A DNA stretch of 64,000 nucleotides from Pleurodeles waltl (GCF_031143425.1 NC_090438.1:756241823-756305822); one strand, 5' to 3'. Shown: positions 42,505 through 53,470, counted from the first letter of the stretch. Program-made: numbers and translations. The notes: generated by a model not told the origin, from the sequence alone.

Positions 42505-44396
42505 CATCATCAGGCGGAGGAGCAGTGGCACCGGAGCAGGAGGGAGCTGCATCCCACATGGCCCTGGAGGGCGAGACAACGGACTCGGAGTTCACCAGTG
42601 GACGGAGGGCGAGAGGAGCTCCACGGCGGGGACAGGAGCTGACAAAAGTGACACGGACTCGTCCTCTGATGGGAGCTCCCGTGTGGTGGCAGCAACATCT
42701 GTGCCCCCTGCATCTACAGGTCCAGCCACCACCCCCCTACCAGCATCGCCCTCCCAGCAGCCCCTCAACCTTTGCCCCGTGCCCGCTCACCCAGGAGGGT
42801 GGGCATCACCTTTGCCCCAGGCACCTCAGGCCCTGCCCCAGTCACCCCTGCTGCCCTCAGTGAGGAGGCCATTGACCTCCTCAGGTCCCTCACTGTTAGG
42901 CAGTCTACCATTTTGAATGCCATCCAGGGTGTAGAAAGGCAGTTGCAACAAACAAATGCATTCCTGGAGGGCATTCATTCTGGTCAGGCGGCCCTTCAGT
43001 GAGCTTTCCAGACTCTGGCCTCAGCACTGACGGCAGCCATTGTCCCTGTCTCTAGCCTCCCCCTCCAACTTCCTCCACCCAGACCCAATCCTCTCTACCT
43101 CAGCCTATCCCAAGCACACCTTCAGACCAGCATGCACACACCTCAACACACAAGGGAAGGTCAGGCAAACATAAGCATCACACATCCCACAGGCATTCAC
43201 GCAAGCATCACACACATGCAGACACACCAACATCCACTGCCTCCACTGTGTCCCCCTCCTCCTCATCTCCCTCCACCCTCCCAGTCTCATCTACACTCAC
43301 ACCTGCATGCACTACATCTACAGCCACTACTTCCATCACCAGCACACACACCACCACACCCCGCTCACGTGCAGTCACCACCCCCACTGCCATTCACATG
43401 TCCCCTGTGTCCTCTCCCAGTGTGTCTGTGACGCCACCTCCCAAGATACACAAATGCAGGCACACACCCACCCAACAGCCATCCACCTCACAACAGCTTC
43501 CAGCACATGCACCTTCACCCAAAGTCACCAAACGAACACCTCCTACATCCACAACCTCTTCCTCCACTCCCAAACACCCTCCAGCTACCCGTTACAGTGT
43601 TCCCAAGAAACTTTTCCTGTCCAACCTTGACCTTTTTCCCTCACCTCCCCCACCCCGTCCGTCTCCTAGGGCCTGACTCTCCAGGTCCCAACCTAGCACC
43701 TCAGCCACAACATCTCCGGGACCAGTGGTGCCTGTAGTCACCCGAATCTGGAGTGCACCGGCCACCAGGGCAGCCAGTGTGGCACGGAGCCACAGCACGG
43801 ACAGTCCCCCACCTGTCAAGCATCAAAAGTTGGCCAGTGCCCGGCGGGAGAGGGGGAAGACTCCAGCCACCAAAGCCACTCCCAGGGGTACAGGTGGGAG
43901 TGTGGAGTCAGCTGCGACACCTTCCAAGGTGGGGAAGGGCCACAAGAAAGTCAGCAAGTCTGGGAAGAGCAGCACAGCGGAGAAGACCGCCATCATCCCC
44001 GCTGCCCAGGAGGCCACCGTCATCATCCCCGCTGCCCAGGATGCCACCAGCCCAGATGCCCAGGAGGCCACCGCCAGAACCAGCCCTGCTGCCCAGGAGG
44101 CCACCGCTAGCATCCCCGCTGCCCAGGAGGCCACCGCCATCATCCACACTGCCCAGGAGGCCACCGCCATCATCCCCGCTGCCCAGGAGGCCACCGCCAC
44201 CAGCCCAGCTGTCCAGGAGGCCACCGCCAGCACCAGCCCTGCTGCCCAGGAGGCCACCGCCAGCATCCCCGCTGCCCAGGAGGCCACCGCCAGCATCCCC
44301 GCTGCCCAGGAGGCCACCGCCAGCACCAGCCCAGCTACCCAGGAGGCCACCGCCAGCACCAGCCCCGCTGGGCCAGACAGGTCCGCCAGCAGCTGA
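42505..44396 (+). pseudogene. Harbinger H2 mybB, exon 3: P/T/A-rich tail
   Basis: Opens at 42505 after GCATTAG. It encodes an acidic S-S-G-G-G-A-V-A-P-E-Q-E-G-A-A segment; a 1-bp loss near 42600 shifts the frame relative to H1. A Leu/Gln heptad-like stretch follows (E-E-A-I-D-L-L-R-S-L-T, I-L-N-A-I-Q-G-V-E-R-Q-L-Q-Q) at 42860-42975. Next comes a Thr/Ser/Pro-rich stretch (43245-43676) with K-K-L-F-L-S-N-L-D-L-F-P, and then a 223-codon frame of A-A-Q-E-A-T-A repeats (43725-44396, stop TGA at 44394-44396). The overall plan (DNA-binding head, coiled coil, long disordered tail) matches H1. The role is unknown; a scaffold or decoy function is conceivable but unsupported. Confidence 0.62.
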
Positions 44397-44735
44397 GTCA
44401 CTGCAAAGGACCCCTCCGCCAGAAGCACCGCTGAACAGGGCACCGCCACCACAAGCACAGCTGAACAGGGCACCACCGCCACAAGCATCACTGAACACCA
44501 TCGCCACAAGCACCATTGAACAGGGCACCACCGCCACAAGCACCGCTGAACAGGGTACCGCTGCCACAAGCACCGCTGAACAGGGCACCGCCGCAACAAG
44601 CACCGCTGCCAATGACACCGCTGCAACAAGCACCACTAAAAAGGGCACCGCCGCCACAAGCACCGCTGAACAGGGCACCGCTGCAACAAGCACCGCTGCC
44701 AATGACGCCGCCGCAACAAGCCCCACTGGCCCATG
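43981..44735. repeat. 30-bp in-frame VNTRs in mybB tail (H2)
   Basis: Two neighbouring arrays of 30-bp units: 43981-44395 (core GCTGCCCAGGAGGCCACCGC) and about 44430-44735 (core ACAAGCACCGCTGAACAGGG). Each unit adds ten codons without shifting frame, and long frames of up to 327 codons run through on both strands as a consequence. H1 has a shorter array at 16331-16630. Confidence 0.9.
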
Positions 44736-44771
44736 AGCGCCAAGGGCACTGACGCTACTGAGTCCGTCACG

Positions 44772-45420
44772 AGCAGGATGAAGCACTCTGGGCACAAAGC
44801 CCCCTCCAGAACCAGTGGGGTAGTACATCCACTACCTCTGTCCTTGGCAGGATGAAGCACTCTGGGCACAAAGCCCCCTCCAGAACCAGTGGAGAAAGGC
44901 ATCCACTACCTCAGTCCTTGGCAGGATGAAGCACTCTGGGCACAAAGCCCCCTCCAGAACCAGTGGAGTATCACATCCACTACCTCAGTCCTTGGCAGGA
45001 TGAAGCACTCTGGGCACAAAGCCCCCTCCAGAACCAGTGGAGAAAGGCATCCACTACCTCAGTCCTTGGCAGGATGAAGCACTCTGGGCGCAAAGCCCCC
45101 CCCCCCCCAGAACCAGTGGAGAAAAACATCCACCACCTCTGTCCCTGGCAGGATGACGCACTCTGGGCACAAAGCCCCCTCCAGAACCAGTGGAGAAAAA
45201 CATCCACTACCTCTGTCCTTGGCAGGATGAAGCACTCTGGACACAAAGCCCCCTCCAGAACCAGTGAAGTATCACATCCACTACCTCAGTCCTTGGCAGG
45301 ATGAAGCACTCTGGGCACAAAGCCCCCTCGAGAACCAGCGGAGAAAAACATCCACTACCTCTGTCCTTGGCAGGATGAAGCACTCTGGGCACAATGCCCC
45401 CTCCAGAACCAGTGGAGACT
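44772..45420. repeat. 74-bp minisatellite, about 9 units (H2)
   Basis: Tandem 73-79-bp units marked by GCACTCTGGGCACAAAGCCC. Nine copies lie between about 44790 and 45395, with variants GGGCGCAAAG and GACACAAAG. Reverse-complement homologue of the H1 array 15617-16265. Confidence 0.92.
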
Positions 45421-45735
45421 GTTATCCACTTGAGAGACTGTGGCTTTGCACTCCCCAGGATTGAACAGTGGGCAAACCACCCACTGTAGAGACTTGAGAG
45501 ACTGTGGCTTTGCACTCCCCAGGATTGAACAGTGGGCAAACCACCCACTGTAGAGAGTTGAGAGACTGTGGCTTTGTACTCCCCAGGATGGAACAGTGGG
45601 CAAACCACCCACTGTAGAGACTTGAGAGACTGTGGCTTTGCACTCCCCAGGATGGAACATTGGGCAAACCACCCACTGTAAAGACTTGAGAGACTGTGGC
45701 TTTGCACTCCCCGGGATGGAACAGTGGGCATGTGG
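45421..45735. repeat. 64-bp minisatellite, 5 units (H2)
   Basis: Five 64-bp units (GAGACTGTGGCTTTGCACTC core near 45426, 45490, 45554, 45619 and 45683). H1 has three. Confidence 0.92.
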
Positions 45736-46587
45736 CCCCCTCGTGGATTTGGCGTCGTGCACTCAACCGGCTGAGGTGCCCCCCTTTCCCTGAGGTGCCT
45801 GTTTTATTGCTATCTGATGCCCCTGCAGTGTTCTCTCCGTCATTTCGGGGATTGAGTGTGGGCCTCGCCTATACTGTGTGGGCCCAGTGTTCCACGGACT
45901 TCAATGGAGCACTACCTTGACTACTATTCTTGGTGTATATTTTGTTTATAGTGTATATATATTTTTTTTGCGTACTGGATTTTAATATATTACAATGGTT
46001 ACACTCATTTCCTTTGTCATTGCATTCTTCCCAAGGGGGTTGGGGGTGTAACTGTTATGTATCATGCTGTATTAGAGTGTGTGTTGTCGTGGGTGAGGGT
46101 GGGGGTGTTGCGTGTGTGTGTGTCTGTTTTTTCCCTCCCCCCTCCCCCCTCCCCTGTGTCGTAGGTGCAGTACTCACCGTGGTCTTTACCGCCGGCATTC
46201 GTGCTCCTGGTAGAGGAGCAAGAAGATAAGGGCTGGCAGGATCTGGAGTTCGGGTTCCATGGAGTCCGGATTCCTCGTGGGGTGTGTTGAGGTGAGTGTT
46301 TTCCCTTCAAAGTCCTGTTTCCGCCGTGTTTTTGTTCGCGGTGAATCCGCCCCGGAAAAAGTGGCGGATTCGTAGGTTGTGATACTGTGGGCGGGACATT
46401 GTCTTCCGCCTGACTGTTGGCGGTGACTGCCAAGCTGTTTGTTTGTACCGCCATGGCGGTCGGAGTGTTAAAGTGGCTCTCTTTCTTGGCGGTTTACGCC
46501 ACGGTCGTGATTCAATTTTTTTTCCGCCGACCTGTTGCCGGTCTTACCGCCGCTTTAACACCGACCGCCAGGGTTGTAATGACCACC
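45736..46587. repeat. Harbinger H2 right sub-terminal region
   Basis: Non-coding end of H2, homologous to H1 14571-15440. It contains TATA-rich and GT-rich stretches and, from about 46300, repeated CCGCC/GGCGG blocks in both orientations that lead into the terminal repeat. The dense short inverted blocks are the likely binding sites of the element's Myb-like protein or transposase; this is inferred from position only. Confidence 0.6.
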
Positions 46588-49135
46588 ATAGTGTGCACAG
46601 AGTCCAAGGATTTCCCAGAGGCTTGACAGAGGCAAAAATAGATAATACTAATGCTCTCTTTGTGGTAGTGTGGTCGAGCAGTAAGTTTGTCAGTAGGAGT
46701 GTAGTGTTAAACATTTGTTATACACACACAAGCAATAGAAGAAACACACACTCAATCGCAATTAGAACCACAAGATTCAGTTTGCAGGTAAGTACAACAA
46801 ATTAAAGATACTTTGCATATATAAGATCAGGACTTTGAATTGAATCGACAATACATACAGTTTTTCTTAAAATGGCAAAAAGCTATTTTAAAAGTCAACA
46901 CTGCAGTTTTCAACAGTTCCTGGGGGGAAGAAAATTAAGTACAACACTTACAGTCTCAGTCTCTGGGTTTTAGGAAGTTCACCGGTTGGGGTTCAAGTTA
47001 ACCCCAAACACCCACCACCAGCTACACGGGCTGGCCGGGTGCAGAGGTCAAAGTTAAGCAAACTTAATGTGTGCTCCTATGGAGACAAGGGGTACTCAGA
47101 ATCCGGTCAGCCAGCAGGTAAGTACACGCGACTTGGAGGGCAGACCCGGGGGGGGGTTAGAAGAGCACAGGAGGGGCCTCAAGTAGGCACCAAACACACA
47201 CACTCAGTGGCACAGGGTAGGCTGGGTGCAGGGTGCATGCAGGACATCGGGTTACCAATGATGGTCTAACGAGGAGAGCCCAGTGGTCACTCAGAAGCTG
47301 CAGGCGAGGTCAGAAGTTGGAGGGGGGTCTCAGGCACACCACTGGTCGTACAGGGAGGAGGGCTGCCTGCTCAAGGATGAGGCACCGGGGGTCGGTTTCC
47401 CCATGGCCTGGGGGCTGCAGGTTCAGTATGTTCTCTAGGCCTCGGATATCTCCGTACGGAGCTCGCTTTCAGGGGGGTCCTCGGGATTCTCTCTGCAGAT
47501 GTCATCGTGGAGGGGTGGAGAGGTCGACCCAGGGGCACTTGCTCGCAATCACCTGGGGACCCTCTCTTGCTGGGTGGACCACCTTGACACAGGCCGTAGG
47601 CGTCAGGTACACAGAAGTCAGGACTCACACATCGGGAGTGAGGTGGGAGTCCTTAGTTGTAGGTTTCTTCAGACAGAGCCGCTGTCCTGGGGAGTTCTTG
47701 GTCCTTTTGGGTGCAGAGCCGTCCTCTGGAGTTAGCAGATGTCGCTGGGCCCTCTAGACACATCGCTGGTCTTTTAGCAGGTTCTTTGAAGCAGGAGAAA
47801 GGCCAGTAGGGCTGGAGCCAAAGCAGTTGTTGTCTTCCTTCTTCTCTGCTGGGGGTTTCAGCTTAGCAGTCCTTCTTCTTCTTGTAGCTCACCAGGAATC
47901 TGGTGATCTGGGTTCAGGGAAGCCCTTAAATCCTCAATTTAGGGGCCTGTTAGGGGTCAGAGGGCAGTTGCCAATGGCTACTGTCCCTGAGGGTGGCTAC
48001 ACCTTCCTTGTGCACACTCCCTTTGGGGAGAAGGGCACATTCCTATCCCTATTGGTCCCTATCCTCGAAACCAAAATGGAGGATTCAGCAGGGAGGGGGA
48101 CACCTCAGCTCTGGACACCTTAGGGGTGATCCTGGCTGGGGTGGTCACTCCTCCCTACTTTCCCTAATTTTCCGGCCAGACTTGCCGCCAAAGTGGTGCT
48201 TTGTCCAGGGGGCAGGTATCTCCAATAGCTGGAGTGCCCTGAGGCACTGTAACACGAGGCTTGAGCCTTTGAGGCTCACTGCCAGGTGTTACAGTTCCTG
48301 CAGAGGTTGGTGAGATGCACCTCCACCCAGTACATGCTTTGTTTCTGACCACAGAGTGCACAAAGGCACTCACCCATGTGGTCAGAAACTTGTCTGAAAG
48401 TGGCAGGCTGGCACAGACCGGTCTGTCCTACACTAGTAGTTTAGCTAACATACAGGGGGCATCTATAAGATGTCCTCTGTGTGCATTTGTCAATAAATCC
48501 CACACTGGCATCAGTGTGGGTTTATTGTGCTGAGACATTTGATACCAAACTTCACAGTATTCATTATGGTGCTGTGTCTTTTGTAATGACAAACTCCCAG
48601 ACCACATACTCAATACGGCTACACTGCACTTACAGTGTTTAAGAATAGACCTAGACTGCAGGGGCATATTGCTCATGCAGCCCTGCCCTCACCTGTGGTA
48701 TAGTGCACCCTGCCTTAGGGCTGTAAGGCCAGCTAGAGGGGTGACTTGCCTATGCCACAGGCAGTGGTTTTGTGGGGATGGCATCCTGAGAGGGGTGCCA
48801 TGTCAACTTGTTTTTTTCCTCCCCACCAGCACACACAAGCTTCAAGGCAGTGTGCATGTGATGAGTGAGGGGTGCCCTAGGGTGGCATAATACAGGCTGC
48901 AGCCCCTAGAGACCTTCCTTGGCCACAGGGCCATTGGTACCATGGGTACCTTTTACAAGGGACTTAACTGTGTGGCAGGGCTGTGCCAATTGTGGAAACA
49001 AAGGTACAGTTTTAGGGAAAGAACACTGGTGCTGGGGTCTGGTTAGCAGAGTCCCAGCACACTTTCAATCACTGTTGGTATCAACACTAGGCAAAACGTG
49101 GGGGGTAAGCATGCCAACAGTGGCACTTTCCCTCA

Positions 49136-49990
49136 AGATCCTTGTAAAAATGTTGGCGTACCGGTTAGTCTTGATCCTTCCTGATCTGGTCCTTCTGGAC
49201 CGGGGGGCTTCATATCAGGTAGATATGCTGCACATAATCTCAGATCAATATTTGCCTTAATACACCAACTAAATCTGGACCTGGAGGCAGCTGCAGTGTT
49301 TCTAGATTGAAAAAAGGCTTTTGATTCCCTGAAGTGGAACTTTCTACTTGCGGTGCTGACTACCCATAAGTTTTATGAACTGGTTCTGATTGTTATACAC
49401 AGCCCCACCACTAGGGTCCGATTAAACAGCTTACTTTCTGACCTATTTCTTGTAGAGAGAGGCACCCAAGAAGGGTACGCACTGCCCCCCTATTGTATGC
49501 CCTGGCATCAGACCCCTAGCATGTCTAATTCGATGGCTGCACAGCCATAGAGGCCTTGGCTTTTCTCCCCGGAATCTTGTAGTATCTCTCTATGCAGCTG
49601 ATAGTACCCTATAACTGCACAACCTGGACCACAATCTCAACCCTGTTAGTGAGGAATTTATATTATTTTAAAAGAATGTCAGTCATTATGATTAATTGAA
49701 ATAAATCCAAATGTTTTTTGCTAACACCTACCATGCAGGCCGGAGCGCTAGAATTTCATATTTCTTGAAGTTCATCATCAGTCAAATACCTAGGGGTGTG
49801 GGTCAGTCATGGCAAATCTGTGGTGGGGTAGAAATGACAAACAGAAGAACAGGTCTGTAGATGGAACCATCTCCCACTATCTCTGATAGACAGAATTGCC
49901 CTGATGAAAAATTGTCATTTTGCCCAGGCTGCTAAACATGTTCTGCAACAGTCCCATCCGACTGAATCTACAGTTCTTCAAAGGTTTTGG
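49136..49990 (+). pseudogene. L1-like ORF2, second half: RT core
   Basis: Continuation of the element left at 37318. It reads L-K-I-L-V-K-M-L-A-Y-R-L and I-L-P-D-L-V at 49136-49200, the block that follows Y-R-P-x-S-L-L-N in L1 RTs. The active site region reads L-Y-A-A-D-S at about 49590 (usual Y-A-D-D). Then come V-K-Y-L-G-V-W near 49785 and a C-terminal piece to about 49990. Many stops are present. No A-tail is found, so the 3' end was lost. Confidence 0.76.
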
Positions 49991-49999
49991 GCTATGTTA

Positions 50000-50340
50000 T
50001 GTTAAATCATTTTGTAGGGTGCATCCAGGTATGGGCAGATGTATGGCTGTGAGGGCCTCCCAAAGTTATTCAAAGAGCCAGGTCTACAGCTTCTTGAGGA
50101 AGTCAAGTAAAGAGGAAGAGGTTTGTTCTAATGGGTTGTTGTGGGGTTGTTCCCTGTTTTGGGTACAATGTAGGAGAAGGTGCCAACCCCCTGTTTGCTT
50201 TTGTGGATGTGGGGTGTATGTGCTAGTGAGAGTGAGGCTAAACCTAGGTGTCTGGATGGTTTGTGAAAGTATATGAGGCTGTTGAGGTATGCAGGTACAA
50301 TGTTGTGTAGGGCTTTATAGATGTGCATGAGGAGGTTAGA
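50000..50340 (-). pseudogene. L2/CR1-like ORF2 C-terminal fragment
   Basis: A 66-codon - strand frame (50328-50128) with K-A-L-H-N-I-V-P-A-Y-L, L-A-S-L-S-L and F-S-Y-I-V-P-K-T-G-N, the pattern of the C-terminal end of L2/CR1-like ORF2 proteins. It directly abuts the L1-like fragment and ends near 50000. A short old insertion or truncated copy. Confidence 0.5.
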
Positions 50341-50726
50341 CTGGCTGCTTTGTGGATGGGGAAATCTTGGAATATTAAGGCATAAAATAAAACAATGGTG
50401 ATATCTGGCTCAAGAAAGCCTTTCTGTGACATAAAACTGCGCTTTATGGTATATAGGATAGGCAACTATGATACCTATGAAATAATCATTAGAAGTTATG
50501 AGAGATCGAATGATAAGATCTATAAAAGTCTTCATGTATCAATATGAATCTTGCAATCTAGTTTATGCTTCTCCGATTTAGTAGGATACTAGACCAGAAA
50601 TGGGACTGTACCCAATATGGTAATAGTGTATTTTTATTAACAGTTTGAATTTAAATGGACACCGCAGGATTGTTTGAAGTTCCGGTATGCCATTGAAACT
50701 TCAACAATGATTGTGGGACACACTTA
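50341..50726. other. Nothing recognised
   Basis: AT-rich sequence between the L2/CR1-like fragment and the tandem repeats. No gene, RNA or repeat end seen. Confidence 0.4.
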
Positions 50727-51172
50727 TGGTGGACTTGTGCAACTCGAGGGGCTGTTGGTGATCGAGGTTGGGGTGGCCTACGTCCCCCAGCCACCTTTGG
50801 TGTAAGGAGAGGCGTAGCCCCAGTCATATGTGATCTTAAGCGCCTGGTGTTTTCCACAGCGCAGGGTGCGCGTATGGTGGACTTGTGCAATGTGAGGGAC
50901 TGTTGGTGATCCAGGGTGGGGTAGGACTATGTCCCCCAGCAGCCTTCGGTGTAAGCAGAGGAGGAACCCCTGTCACGCATGCTCCTAAGCACCTGGTGTC
51001 TTTTGCAGCGTGGTATGTGCTTATGGTGGACTTGTGCAACGTGAGGGTGTGTTGGTGATCCAGGCTGGGGTGGGATTATGTCCCCCACCCACCTTCGGTG
51101 TAAGGAAAGGCAGAGCCTCTGTCATCTGTGCTCTTAAGCGCCTAGTGTCTTCCGCAGTGCGGGACGTGCCCT
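50727..51172. repeat. 148-bp tandem repeat, 3 units
   Basis: Three units of 148-149 bp starting at about 50727, 50875 and 51024. Each begins TGGTGGACTTGTGCAA, has TCCCCC followed by CCTT(C/T)GGTGTAAG in the middle, and has CTTAAGCGCCTGGTGT or a variant near the end. The array is GC-rich compared with its AT-rich surroundings and lies just upstream of a + strand LINE, where monomeric promoter repeats would be expected. Confidence 0.88.
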
Positions 51173-51329
51173 GGCACATCTACGCCTGTCTTTGACTGCA
51201 TGAGGCAGGGCTGGGCTACCCCCTTTGGCTTCTGCCGTCAAACATTCTAAGGGTACTCTTCATCAGTTTTTGGGTGGAGGGTGAGGTCTTGTTGTCCTGA
51301 CCTTAACAATAACTAGCCTGTTTACTGAA

Positions 51330-52480
51330 ATGACTTGTTTGCCCCAAAATTGCCTGAACCGTAGAGATCACAGGATGGTGAAGAAGAAAATGATTGGGAA
51401 TGCCTCCGCAAATCCAGCAAAACCAGCTACAACTGACCATAAGTTTCATAAATATCGAAATTGCCCAAGCAGAGAGAAGACTTTAATTGAACTCTATCTC
51501 CATCACATTGCCTCCTGTCAATGAGGCTATCAACCTAAGGCAGCTAATCCCCTATAGTCAACTGGGCGTGTTTTATCCCCAGCTCCTCCGAAGAAAGCTA
51601 AACCTGACAAACGGCCAAAGATTCCAGGCATCAGAACAGTAACTCCACGGGCCATTGCTCAGCCGACTGCTCCCCCTCCGATTTTGCAACCTCCACTAAT
51701 CAAAGAGGATTTAGCTAGGGTGGTAGAAAGTAGCGTGGCCAGCCTTTTGGCAGGGCATTTTTTAAGGTGGAACTATCACATTTAGTTTCCTGTTTAAACA
51801 CCATTGAGAAAAAGTTAGCAATTCTTTCCCCGGGGTCGGTCTCTTCAACAGCTATAGGTCTGAGGGGTGAGCAGAGGTGCTGCAGTACTGTTTGGCCAAG
51901 CACCAATGAGGCCCATTTTAGGAAGTCAAGCCGCACATCAGGCCATAGAACAGAATAGCCCCACAGCTGGGGCAGGGGGACATTCAAAGGCCCATACTAA
52001 TGCCAAGTAGGCTGTTAAGCCCCATGTATTCTGCTCTATTGCAAGGACTCTTCGTAGAGTTGGCATTGGTGGTGAAGGCTGCATCCCAAGGGAGCAAAGC
52101 AGGGCGGTTTTTGGAAAAGATCCCATACCTGCCATATCTGACCAGGCTGTTGTTAACCTACCCCCTGCAGCATGCCCTTATGTGGTAATTTTGATAGGGG
52201 TATCTCCCCTTCGGCACGGGACGTATGAGTCTGATAGCGAGCTTTTTAACGAGACCTTAGATTGGCTTGTACACTACGGAGGGTTGCCTCCACACCATGC
52301 TAGTGATGATCTCATGGTTCGGAGATGTGGGTGGGTAGGCCCTGACCACAGTGATACCCCCGGGGACTGCATCATTGTAAATTTCAGATTCCCATTCCTG
52401 ATGCACAATCTCTTTTTCAGTCAGAGTGTTTTCATTACAGGGAGAAGTAAGATCTCCCTGGTGCCCTTAGACTAATTTTT
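51330..52480 (+). pseudogene. Possible LINE ORF1 region
   Basis: Region between the tandem repeats and the endonuclease with scattered + strand frames: a Lys-rich start (M-V-K-K-K-M-I-G-N-A), a Pro-rich stretch (A-P-P-K-K-A-K-P-D-K-R-P-K), and further degraded segments. It is likely a broken ORF1 by position, but no RNA-binding or zinc-knuckle motif is visible. Confidence 0.35.
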
Positions 52481-52809
52481 ATAAATCTTCTGCTCTTTGC
52501 TCCTCCAGGCCCCTTCATCCTCAGCAGGCACAATCTGTAACAATGGGTCCCGTTCTAGGGGCTCAGCAATGGTCTTCTTTATATTCCTCTACAGTCACTC
52601 CAAATAACGCAATTAGCCATAGGCCATGAGGCTTATCTGCAAGAACAGCCTTCTCTCCTGCCATCCCAACATTTAATAGATTTGAAGCACTTTCAGACAT
52701 AGACTGACGCCCATAGGAGCCCAGCAGCAGAGCAGATTCTAGCTCAACCTTTGAAGGTTCCACCTTCAAGATCGGCCCTAAGGGTGGAATGAATAGTTTT
52801 TGTGGGACT

Positions 52810-53470
52810 CGTCATACTCAGCTGGAATGTTGCAGGGTTGAAGGCGAAAGTTAAAAACAAGGACTAGCTAGCCTTCATTTCCAGGTACGACATCCTTGCC
52901 CTGCAGGAAACCTGGGCTATTGATCCAATATCCTGTGAGGGCTTTGCGTGTTATTTTAGCCCAGCCTCGCCCTCTTCGAGGGTAGAGCGAAGGGAGGACT
53001 TGGTATATGGATTAGTCTGAGCCTTCAATTGACTCTGGAAGCCTGGCCCTGTTACTCCTGGGCATACAGGATAAGCTGTCACAGTTCTCTTGGATGATTG
53101 TCAATTTCTATAATAATGATTTTGCAAGCAGCACTGCACCCATTTTACCTTCTTGTTTAATTTTCTCGCCACACTACAGTCTGTAGGGGATGTTGTCAAA
53201 GCTCAGCCATTCCTCTTTTTGTGTGGGGATTTTAATGCTAAATTGGGAGATTGTAATTTAGACATAGGAGGCCCGAATGACAAGCTAATTCAGTCGGGTG
53301 AAGATGGAAGGGGGGTAGAGCTAGCAGAACACATTGCAGCATTGAACTTAGTTGACCTCAGTAGCAGTCACAGAGGAAACAATCCCAGCATGCTGTTCTT
53401 TAGAGGTTGGAGGAGGGACTCGGTCATAGGCTACGTTTGTAATTCAAAACTTTGTGACCTGGTTCTCTGA
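52810..53470 (+). pseudogene. LINE ORF2 endonuclease
   Basis: AP-type endonuclease: L-V-I-L-S-W-N-V-A-G-L at about 52807-52840, then I-L-A-L-Q-E-T-W with catalytic Glu at about 52890-52915. After a degraded middle comes L-C-G-D-F-N-A-K-L-G at about 53219-53250, followed by S-V-I-G-Y-V (usual S-x-I-D-Y-V). Broken by several frame changes. Confidence 0.8.

Larger units (their letters stand above)
37363..46587 (+). mobile_element. Harbinger H2: three-gene PIF/Harbinger transposon
   Basis: A 9,225-bp DNA transposon. The left end is GGCGGTCATTACAACATTGG. The right end is the complement of GGTGGTCATTACAACCCTGG. It is flanked by ATA at 37360-37362 and 46588-46590. The order is mybA (+, 37961-39465), HARBI1-like transposase (-, 41121-39940), mybB (+, 41536-44396), 74-bp and 64-bp minisatellites, then the right end. 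It is homologous to H1 throughout, and the extra length comes mainly from the transposase core and the repeat arrays. The transposase is nearly complete but has at least two 1-bp deletions, and both myb genes have breaks. It is therefore a recently disabled copy of what was probably an autonomous element. Confidence 0.9.
37319..49135 (-). repeat. Gmr1-type LTR (with H2 inside) that splits an L1-like ORF2
   Basis: LTR pieces 37319-37362 and 46588-49135 become one LTR of about 2.6 kb once Harbinger H2 is removed. In - sense it begins near TGAGGGAAAGTGCC at 49135 and ends TACA at 37319. The sequence is collinear with 2247-5290. It sits in the L1-like RT, with S-D-A-Y-R before and L-K-I-L-V-K-M after. 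A clean 5-bp duplication is not visible (CAGGC versus AGATC), and a few L1 codons are missing at the junction, so some rearrangement occurred. It is a solo LTR. Confidence 0.78.

Noticed and set aside
43753..44828. Very long frames (268-327 codons) on both strands in H2
   Set aside because: Same reason: 30-bp repeat units keep alternative frames open. They carry no domain and disagree with the mybB frame that ends at 44396.
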